This document shows, in pieces, positions 9,101-15,847 of a stretch of 64,000 nt of DNA. Below the pieces are notes generated by a model that was not told the origin of the DNA, did no database searches, and was given only the letters and a program-made list of their open reading frames with translations. Every line of letters begins with the position of its first letter. Position 1 is the first letter of the stretch. Source of the stretch: an uncultured SAR86 cluster bacterium (GTDB taxonomy: Bacteria > Pseudomonadota > Gammaproteobacteria > Magnimaribacterales > D2472). The translations under genes were made by a program, and so were the position numbers. The DNA is taken from assembly GCA_902518715.1 (NCBI GenBank), contig CABYHU010000001.1, positions 124,001 to 188,000 on the forward strand, given 5' to 3'.

Positions 9101-12100
9101 ACAACTACAAGTGATGAAATAAGTATCACGGTTCTCGAAGTAAATAATCCACCAGTCATAAGTGATTTACAAACATCCTATACTTTAGATGAAAATATTG
9201 CTGAAATTGCAACTTTCTCAGTAACAGATCCTGAAAGCAATCAACTTACCATAGGCGTAAGCGGTGATGATTCAGCTGGCTTTAGTGTTGTTAGCAATTT
9301 ATTGTATTTTGAGGGTGGACTGAATTATGAAAGTCCATCAGACTCAGATGGAGATAATGTTTATACGATAACTGTTTTTGCTGACGATGGTTTCAATAGA
9401 ACTACACAGGATGTTCAAATTACTGTTACAGATGTTCCCGAAGCTCCTGAATTTGTAGGTTTAACATCTCAAGTTTCTGTTGATGAAAATGTAAGAATTG
9501 TTGCGGCACTCAATGTGGTCGATCCAGAAGGCGGCCCTGTAACATTTGGAATTAATGGTGGTGATGATTCAGCCTTATTCAGAATTTTTAGCATTGATAG
9601 TTCAAATGGAAATTTAGCTTTTAATGCTTTTGAAGGTGTTGATTATGAAACACCTGAGGATGCAAATGGTGATAATGTATATGAGGTTCAGCTTATTGCT
9701 GCTGAAGATGCTGCAGGAGGTCTTGAAACCACATTCGATTTATCAATCACAATTAATGACATAAAAGATACTTATACAATTAATGGAACACTATACTCTA
9801 ATAGATATACCGAAGTTGATGGCGATGTACAAAATACATTGAAATATACTGTAAGAGATAACAATTCACTATCAAATGCTCAAGTTCTTCAAAATCCAAC
9901 TGATGTAATTGGACATATTGGTGATAATACAGTTGATATCGTTATTGTAGAGAATGGTTTCTGTTTTGATAATGATGATGACGGAGCGTGTGATACTCAA
10001 ACACTCGAAAATTTTGATACTGAAGATTGGTACAAAGTTACTGCTGCTCCAAATTTAACAGTTACTTTACAAAATGAAGGTCTCATATATGAAGATCTAC
10101 CAGATAATCCAGGCTCCTTTTATTGTTGTGAATATGACAGTATGGATTTAGATTTACTTCTTTATAATGAAGATGGTTCACTAGCGAATTACTCATATAC
10201 AGATTCTTCTACATCAACTAGAAAAATTATTGCACTACCAGATTCGGGTACTTATTATGCTGTTGTAAAAGCTAACTCAGGTCATGCAAAGTATGTCTTG
10301 ACATTTGGATCTAACGTTGAAGGTGCCTCAGCTGCATATTTCAACCCTGATGATAATTTTGCAAAAGATAGATTTATTTCCTATATTCCATTTGGACCTG
10401 AATTTGTTGCAAATGGTAATGAAACATATCCTGTAGATATTTATCCAGATTCAGACATAGCAACAAAATTTATTCAAGCAGATCAAGATGATAGGAAAGG
10501 CTTGAGGAGATTTAATCTTTCAGTTGAATCCGAATTTAGAAGAATATTTGGTGAGAGTCATCTTGATAATATTCAAGGAAATCCAGAACAAGTTGAGTAT
10601 TTAAAACATTGGAAAGTCTTACAACATTATAAAGATCTCCATCCAAGACTTAATCTAGAGCTTGATTTAAAAGCTAAACTTACAAACTTCACAAGAGATC
10701 CTAGGTGGAATCTTCAGTGGAATCTACAGCAAATTGGTCTAGAAACTGCATTGACTGCAATAGGTCAAGGAACTAAGGATGTTGCTGTGGCTGTTCTTGA
10801 TGGAGGAGGTCCTTTAGCTGACACTACAGCTGATACAACTTCCGCTTTCTTACCTGGAGGTTTTGACTTTGTAGATTTCGATAATGATCCTACAGATCCA
10901 CAGTCATCAAGTGGATCACATGGTATTCATGTAGGATCTACTATTGCAGCTCTAAATGATGGTAATAATATTAATGGATTTGGAATAGGGGTTGTTTCAA
11001 TGCGTGTTATGGGCACAAGTGGAACTGGATTTACCAGTGATATTATACAAGGGTTGCTTTTTGCTGGAGGTCTTCCAAACTCGACCGGTTCAGTCTATCA
11101 AGGTGCCACACCTATCAAAGTTATGAACCTAAGTCTTGGAAGTACAGGAGGAGGTTGTTCAAATTCTTATCAAGGTGTATTCAATGATCTATATGATAGA
11201 AATATATCTGTAGTTTCATCATCTGGTAATGAAGCACAAGAAGCTCCTGGAGTTTATGGATATCCTGCATCATGTGAAAATGTTATTTCAGTTGCAGCGA
11301 CTGCTGCCACAGGCTTAAGAGCATATTATTCTACATATAATGATGCAGTTGATATTGCAGCTCCTGGAGGCGATGTTGGTGCTGATGTGAATGCAGATGG
11401 CTATAGTGATGGTGTTTTAGCTTTCGATTCTGATGAGGATTTAGCATTTTATCAGGGAACATCTATGGCATCACCACATGTAGCTGGAGCAATTGGTATT
11501 CTTTATGCACTGGTACCAGAGTTATTAGCATCTCAAGTTGATGCGTTAATCATAGATGGTCATTTAGTTGACGATATTGGCCCAGAAGGTAAAGATGATG
11601 ATTATGGTTATGGTCTCTTGAATATTAATAAGGCTGTCGCAAGAATTATTGATGAAGAAGGCTTAGACTTTACTTATGGTTCAATTGATCCAGGTACAGC
11701 AAATCTTGGTCTTGAGTTTAATTCCTATGATATTACTGTCACTAAGGTTGGTGAAGGTGAGTTATCAGTATCAAGCATTACTAATGATTTACCCTCTGCT
11801 GTAACAATTTCAGAGATTGATGTTGACGAGAGTGGTTTTGGAACATACAGGCTTACTTTTGACAGATCATCACTTCCTGATGGTCTTTATAGAACAAATA
11901 CAAGAGTTACTTTTTCAAATGAAAATATACAGTCATCAGTTGCTACTTTCCAAGTTGGACCTGAAAGAGATAGACCATATGTTGAATTTGTATCTACTTA
12001 TTTATATCAAGTTGATGAAGTGGGAGGAACTATTTCGCTTGTATTTGGTAATGATGGTGAAATGGTGGATGGCGAAGTAGCATTTACAGCTGAAAATCTT

Positions 12101-12352
12101 CCAGATGGTCAATATTATTTTAGTTACTTTAGTTTTATTGACAATTTTATTAGAGATGTTGGAGAGTTTGAAGCTAGGTATCCTGATGCGGGAAGCGGAC
12201 TCCAGTATATGAATTTAGCTGGATCTGATTTGAGCACATCTGTTACTTTAGGTGTTAATAAATCAGCCTCTTTTAACTCACTTAACACAAACAACAATAA
12301 GAAAAAATACAGAGTTTATAAAATAAATCCACCAATTAAAAAAGATAATTAA
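6155..12352 (+). CDS. Giant surface lipoprotein: Ig-like, cadherin-like repeats, PPC-like and subtilisin S8 protease domains
   Basis: A 2065-residue exported protease. In order: lipobox IASC with lipidated Cys18 and seven glycines; an Ig-like domain (about 35-112); a calcium-loop-like segment (DINSNYQSDDDEP, about 130-160); a mostly helical region (160-405); one tandem-repeat domain (408-500); seven cadherin-like repeats of about 100 residues (500-1205); a PPC-like domain (1288-1388); an S8 domain (about 1483-1830); a C-terminal beta-rich tail. The catalytic triad is D1549 (VAVLDGGG), H1589 (SHGIHVG) and S1770 (GTSMASPHVAG), with the oxyanion Asn in SSSGNEAQ. It therefore looks active. Its substrate is unknown; extracellular protein digestion is inferred. 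The stop overlaps that of the convergent S9 gene. Confidence 0.93.
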   Translation: MYRHLYIYFSLLFIIASCGGGGGGGSTPEPPVPGASITLSISDNQIYLGNTVTLTWTTSNASSCTASGSWSGSKALSGSETITPDSEGQKSYTLTCSNSAGTSTSRTVSTNVIGNSQGVVVGANYISSPTVILDINSNYQSDDDEPSTSADTNGIFELPNDPQDIISFGGSDNSSGVDLTNLSLSYKASSSTSRVVSALTSLDYANTGSTDINTLLNLDSSIDIYSDNPVTGVNSSSAANKYYEANAQIFVLAYALQAFVNETNTSSNNTKTFFESLYTSIQQNFDSGVINLSEFIETSSFIDGYIDSVLSANNISLSSSASDDISSSVSSDLKSIVKSVVEKISVRNDSTATSAITNYATGTFLNDVIALANGTADAVRIASYSSNLNSLIASDQNIDESSLDQVLTLTDDSVSTDEDNSLELTPLENDVIDAGSDYYGLSVSISSPSNGTASLDATNNITYSPNENYFGSDSFTYTVNIDGTSASANIDVDVISVNDPPIFKDFISTSSIDENILNVLSVTVEDIENDVIGYSLSGNDAEKLSISTSGAITFKTNPDFENPADANSDNSYEITVEASDGTDTVSDDLVITILNVENEGNPIIEGLSSQSVDENESIGISFTVTDPQNDTITYSLSGVDKDLFTLTFDGLNASLTSSSKDYELPEDSDSNNVYLVSVNFSDELNTTSQEVEVSINNTNDNDPVLTSSESFTVPENQQAVTTLTATDADNDDLTFSISGGDSSDLEITNSGILTLKSSANFEVKNSYSLIAMVTDGINSSSSSITVNISDVNEPPVWNNALQTVFDYPENTTAVETIDIPEDIADEDGDALSYSLSGTDGSLFSISGNAVSFVGAPDYENPSDTNGDNIYNLNVIASDGELSATSPEFTLTITNLNDNAPTFVDLATNIEVTNGQSNVVDISTIDADGDDVTLSKSGIDSSLFTISDSGNLSFASAPDFANPGDSNGDNIYKLNVSVSDGSFTTTSDEISITVLEVNNPPVISDLQTSYTLDENIAEIATFSVTDPESNQLTIGVSGDDSAGFSVVSNLLYFEGGLNYESPSDSDGDNVYTITVFADDGFNRTTQDVQITVTDVPEAPEFVGLTSQVSVDENVRIVAALNVVDPEGGPVTFGINGGDDSALFRIFSIDSSNGNLAFNAFEGVDYETPEDANGDNVYEVQLIAAEDAAGGLETTFDLSITINDIKDTYTINGTLYSNRYTEVDGDVQNTLKYTVRDNNSLSNAQVLQNPTDVIGHIGDNTVDIVIVENGFCFDNDDDGACDTQTLENFDTEDWYKVTAAPNLTVTLQNEGLIYEDLPDNPGSFYCCEYDSMDLDLLLYNEDGSLANYSYTDSSTSTRKIIALPDSGTYYAVVKANSGHAKYVLTFGSNVEGASAAYFNPDDNFAKDRFISYIPFGPEFVANGNETYPVDIYPDSDIATKFIQADQDDRKGLRRFNLSVESEFRRIFGESHLDNIQGNPEQVEYLKHWKVLQHYKDLHPRLNLELDLKAKLTNFTRDPRWNLQWNLQQIGLETALTAIGQGTKDVAVAVLDGGGPLADTTADTTSAFLPGGFDFVDFDNDPTDPQSSSGSHGIHVGSTIAALNDGNNINGFGIGVVSMRVMGTSGTGFTSDIIQGLLFAGGLPNSTGSVYQGATPIKVMNLSLGSTGGGCSNSYQGVFNDLYDRNISVVSSSGNEAQEAPGVYGYPASCENVISVAATAATGLRAYYSTYNDAVDIAAPGGDVGADVNADGYSDGVLAFDSDEDLAFYQGTSMASPHVAGAIGILYALVPELLASQVDALIIDGHLVDDIGPEGKDDDYGYGLLNINKAVARIIDEEGLDFTYGSIDPGTANLGLEFNSYDITVTKVGEGELSVSSITNDLPSAVTISEIDVDESGFGTYRLTFDRSSLPDGLYRTNTRVTFSNENIQSSVATFQVGPERDRPYVEFVSTYLYQVDEVGGTISLVFGNDGEMVDGEVAFTAENLPDGQYYFSYFSFIDNFIRDVGEFEARYPDAGSGLQYMNLAGSDLSTSVTLGVNKSASFNSLNTNNNKKKYRVYKINPPIKKDN
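7657..9768 (+). repeat. Seven degenerate cadherin-like repeats inside the S8 lipoprotein gene
   Basis: Seven in-frame units of about 300 bases each encode DEN, YSLSG-D, PDFENP-D, GDN-Y and SDG motifs at regular spacing, each ending in a VNDxP- or VNEPP-type linker. A related but distinct unit (YSPNENYFGSDSFTYTV) precedes them at about 7376-7656. Units differ clearly at the base level, so this is an old protein repeat rather than a recent DNA duplication. The fifth cadherin-like unit (about 8850-9150) lacks the DEN calcium motif. Confidence 0.85.
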
Positions 12353-14451
12353 ATTTGATTATTTAAGATATTTAAAATAAAAGAATAATCAAGAGCAGTT
12401 TCATTTAAAGACTCTAATCTTCCGCTTTTTCCTCCATGCCCACCTACAAGATTAATATTTAAGAAAACTGGATTATTTGAAGTACTAAATTCTCTTAGTT
12501 TAGGTACATATTTTGCAGGTTCAAAGTATTGAACCTGGGAATCATATAAACTTGTGGTGACTAGAACAGCAGGATAATTCTGTTTCTTAATATTGTCATA
12601 GGGTGAATATGTTTTCATATAAAAATATTCATCTTTATTTGCTGGATTTCCCCACTCATCATATTCAAATGTTGTTAAAGGAATGGACTCATCTGACATT
12701 GTTGTAAGAACATCAACGAATGGAACAGCACTTACAATTCCTGAATATAGTTCTGGTTCATAATTTATAACAGCACCCATCAGTAAGCCACCAGCACTTC
12801 CTCCCATAGCAAAGATTTTATCTTTATGTCCGATATTATTTTTAGTAAGAAATTTAGTAGCATCTATAAAATCATAAAATGTATTATTTTTATTGAGCAT
12901 TCGACCATCTTCGTACCAATATCTTCCCATATCAGCACCACCTCTTATTTGAGCAATAGCGAATATAAAACCTCGATTTAAAAGTGGTGCGATAGTTGAT
13001 CTAAAACCTGAATCCATATTAATTCCATATGATCCATATCCATAAATTAACATAGGTGCATTTTTAAGATCTAAGCCTTTTTTATAAACAATTGAAACAG
13101 GCACATTAGTATCATCTCTTGCAAGTGTCTTGATTCTCTTTATTTCATAATCAGTATCTATAAAGTTATTTACTTGTTTTTTCCATATGACGTTATTGGT
13201 GTTGTCATACAAATCATATTTTAATATTTGAGGTGAGGTTTTTAATGATGAGTAAGAATATCTAAAGAAGCTTGAATCAAAATTATTGTTATAAACTAAA
13301 CCCAGATCATATACCTCATCCTTCATATCGATTTGATTAAGGGAATTATTAGCGAAGTTAAAGACTTCAATTATTGGTATGCCATCATATCTAGATTGAA
13401 TAACTATAAATTCATTAAAAGTTAACATATCCTCAATATAGTGAGTATCTCGAACTTCAATAACATCTTCCCAATTATTAATATTTTGAAAATCATCTTT
13501 TTCTAAGCGCATTACTTTAAAGTTTTTTGAATCATCATAGTTTGAAAGGGCATAAAAATAATCACCGCCATCCTCAATTGAATAAAGATGATTCTCTGAT
13601 CTCTTTAAAACCAATTCAAGATTTCCTAGAGGATTATCTTTATCTAAAAGCCATACTTCACTTGAATCTGTTTTTTCTATATATATGTAAATATATTTTT
13701 TTGTTCTAGATTCTGATAGCCAGATATTAAATTCATTATCATCTTCTTTATAAATTAATTTATCTTCAGATTGATCAGTACCTATCTCATGAACATATAT
13801 TTGATTTTGTATAAGTGTCTCCTCATCCTTTTTTGCATACACAATATATTTTGAATCACTAGACCATATAGCATTAGGAGATACTTTTACTATCTCATCA
13901 TCGAGTAATTTATTTTTATGTAAATCTTTTATTCGTAATGTGTATTCTCGTCTTCCAGTGAAATCTTCTCCGTAAATCAATAAGTTCTCATCCGGAGAAA
14001 TATTTAAGCCTGCCACACTGTAAAATTCTCGTCCGATAGCTTCATTATTTGCATCAAGAAGCACCTCCTCATTTGCATTATTTCGAAAGTAGGTTGAATA
14101 TTGTTGATCAGCTTTAATCCTGCTGTAGTAAAAATATGACCCATCCTTAACCCTGAGTGTTTCCTCTTCAGATGGGATCATTTTTTTTAGTTCATTAAAA
14201 ATTTCACTTTGATAGTCAATATGTTCGTCTCTCCATTTTTTAAAATATTCATTTTCTGATTCTAAATAACTAATCAATTCTTGATCTGATCTTGAATCAT
14301 CTCTCATCCAATAGTAGTTATCTATTCTTAAATCTCCATGTGCCTTAAGTTCGTATGGGATTTTTTTTGGATTTGGAGGTGTGTTCGAAGTCATAGGAAT
14401 GCAGCCTGATAAAATAATTATAGATAATAAAATATTTAAATATTTATTCAT
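12349..14451 (-). CDS. S9 family oligopeptidase B-like lipoprotein
   Basis: Serine oligopeptidase cutting short peptides. Two Met starts exist: 14478 and 14451. The second gives a normal lipoprotein signal (MNKYLNILL, lipobox LSGC), so it is preferred; neither has a strong Shine-Dalgarno. The N-terminal half is a beta-propeller starting with the family block YWMRDDSRSDQELISYL. The catalytic Ser is in GGSAGGLLMGAVINYEP (residue 552 from the preferred start), the Asp in SLYDSQVQYFEP and the His in GGHGGKSGR. Oligopeptidase B is normally cytosolic, so the lipid anchor suggests a periplasmic or surface form that trims peptides released by the neighbouring S8 protease (inference). Confidence 0.92.
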   Translation of the reverse strand: MNKYLNILLSIIILSGCIPMTSNTPPNPKKIPYELKAHGDLRIDNYYWMRDDSRSDQELISYLESENEYFKKWRDEHIDYQSEIFNELKKMIPSEEETLRVKDGSYFYYSRIKADQQYSTYFRNNANEEVLLDANNEAIGREFYSVAGLNISPDENLLIYGEDFTGRREYTLRIKDLHKNKLLDDEIVKVSPNAIWSSDSKYIVYAKKDEETLIQNQIYVHEIGTDQSEDKLIYKEDDNEFNIWLSESRTKKYIYIYIEKTDSSEVWLLDKDNPLGNLELVLKRSENHLYSIEDGGDYFYALSNYDDSKNFKVMRLEKDDFQNINNWEDVIEVRDTHYIEDMLTFNEFIVIQSRYDGIPIIEVFNFANNSLNQIDMKDEVYDLGLVYNNNFDSSFFRYSYSSLKTSPQILKYDLYDNTNNVIWKKQVNNFIDTDYEIKRIKTLARDDTNVPVSIVYKKGLDLKNAPMLIYGYGSYGINMDSGFRSTIAPLLNRGFIFAIAQIRGGADMGRYWYEDGRMLNKNNTFYDFIDATKFLTKNNIGHKDKIFAMGGSAGGLLMGAVINYEPELYSGIVSAVPFVDVLTTMSDESIPLTTFEYDEWGNPANKDEYFYMKTYSPYDNIKKQNYPAVLVTTSLYDSQVQYFEPAKYVPKLREFSTSNNPVFLNINLVGGHGGKSGRLESLNETALDYSFILNILNNQI

Positions 14452-14591
14452 ATAGGAAATTACAAAGAATACTATCATGGTTATAGTATTTCTGAATATT
14501 AGATTTAATCCTTTTAATAGAAAAATCCTATTACCAATCTTTTCTTATTTTTTAAAAAACAGTTAAAATCAATTTTTTATCTCATTAAAAC

Positions 14592-15197
14592 ATGAAAAAT
14601 AATATAGAAATTACTAATTCCGCAGAAGTTTACTTAAAAAAACTTATCGATGGTAAAGATGAGGATAACCTTGGTATAAGAATCTTCATAGATAGACCGG
14701 GCACACCAAAAGCTGAAACATGCCTAGCTTTTTGTAATATAGATGAGGTTTCAAAAGATGATGAGGTAATGCATCTTGAATTAATAGATGTTTATATTGA
14801 TTCAAAAAGTATAGATTTTCTTAAAGATGCAATTGTAAATTTTGATGAAGATAATTTTGATGGTCAGTTAACTATTAAAGCTCCCAATGCCAAAATGCCT
14901 AATATTGGAGAAAATAGCACGATTGAAGACAAGATTAATTTTATTTTATATAACGAAATCAATCCGATGCTAGCATCGCATGGTGGTGAAGTTTCTCTCG
15001 TTGAATTTACTGAGGATTCAGATGTAATTCTTCAATTTGGCGGCGGCTGTCAGGGATGTGGAATGATTGATGTGACACTAAAAGATGGTATTGAAACAAC
15101 TTTAATAGAACAAATACCAGAGATAAGATCTGTAAAAGATATCACCGATCATTCAATTAATGAGAACGCTTATTATCCTCAAGAACAAGAGTCCTAA
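14592..15197 (+). CDS. nfuA: Fe/S biogenesis protein NfuA
   Basis: Iron-sulfur carrier that delivers 4Fe-4S clusters to apo-proteins. The 201-residue protein has the NfuA layout: a degenerate A-type scaffold domain (1-100) and a C-terminal Nfu domain with the CxxC cluster ligands C153 and C156 in GGGCQGCGMIDVTLKDG. The N-terminal half lacks the full cysteine set of IscA, as is normal for NfuA. It stands alone, with an AT-rich 113-base upstream region in which I can only make weak promoter guesses. Its stop overlaps the csiV stop by 4 bases. Confidence 0.95.
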   Translation: MKNNIEITNSAEVYLKKLIDGKDEDNLGIRIFIDRPGTPKAETCLAFCNIDEVSKDDEVMHLELIDVYIDSKSIDFLKDAIVNFDEDNFDGQLTIKAPNAKMPNIGENSTIEDKINFILYNEINPMLASHGGEVSLVEFTEDSDVILQFGGGCQGCGMIDVTLKDGIETTLIEQIPEIRSVKDITDHSINENAYYPQEQES

Positions 15198-15847
15198 AAT
15201 TTATCAATTTTGATAATTAGACCCATATTTGGATGATCAAAATAATTTATTTCAGAATTCTTAACTCTTCTGTCTTCGTCAATAAACTCAGTTATAGTCT
15301 CATCAAAATCTAATTGACCAACAAATGCTTTCAGATTTAAGTGAAGATACCTAGATTCATAGATATTTAAATATAAACTTAAATTGTTTTCCTGATCATA
15401 GTGGTAGGTGTATTCATCTTGGTCTTTTAGTGGTTGATACCAAGAGAGTGAATCTAAAATTTCGATATTTTCTCTCCATCTTAACCTGCCTATAAGGAAA
15501 TTAAGATTTTCTAAATCTAAATATTCATATAATTCAAAATATTTCTTTATTTCGGTTACATCATTAGAGCTATTATCATTTTCGATTGCTTCAATTTCTA
15601 TATCTAAAAGATCTGATGATATGAGTGCATTGTCTATAAATTTTTCTGGTATTAGTATTATTTCATTTTCTTTTAACTTGGTTATCGCAGTAGGTGAAAA
15701 ATCTAAATTATTGTTAAATTTCTCATCTACTGTTACGTCATTAAACTTAATTATTATTACTTCAACTTTATAAATATCCTCTGCTTCGATTGTATAAATG
15801 AAGAATGAGAGAAAAATTAATATTTTATGAAAATTTTTGAATAGCAT
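15194..15847 (-). CDS. csiV: CsiV-like envelope protein next to mfd
   Basis: A 217-residue exported protein with a signal peptide (hydrophobic 8-20, cut near IEAED). The middle SLSWYQPL and the end RRVKNSEINYFDHPNMGLIIKI match the CsiV family, whose Vibrio member binds LpoA and supports peptidoglycan synthesis by PBP1a. The gene overlaps the mfd 3' end by 23 bases, and csiV beside mfd is a common gammaproteobacterial order. The name rests on the C-terminal motif and this position; whether LpoA is encoded elsewhere in the genome cannot be seen. Confidence 0.75.
   Translation of the reverse strand: MLFKNFHKILIFLSFFIYTIEAEDIYKVEVIIIKFNDVTVDEKFNNNLDFSPTAITKLKENEIILIPEKFIDNALISSDLLDIEIEAIENDNSSNDVTEIKKYFELYEYLDLENLNFLIGRLRWRENIEILDSLSWYQPLKDQDEYTYHYDQENNLSLYLNIYESRYLHLNLKAFVGQLDFDETITEFIDEDRRVKNSEINYFDHPNMGLIIKIDKF

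Noticed and set aside
7376-9768. CRISPR-like or tandem DNA repeat array
   Set aside because: The periodicity is about 300 bases, in frame and degenerate at the base level; it is the cadherin-like protein repeat.
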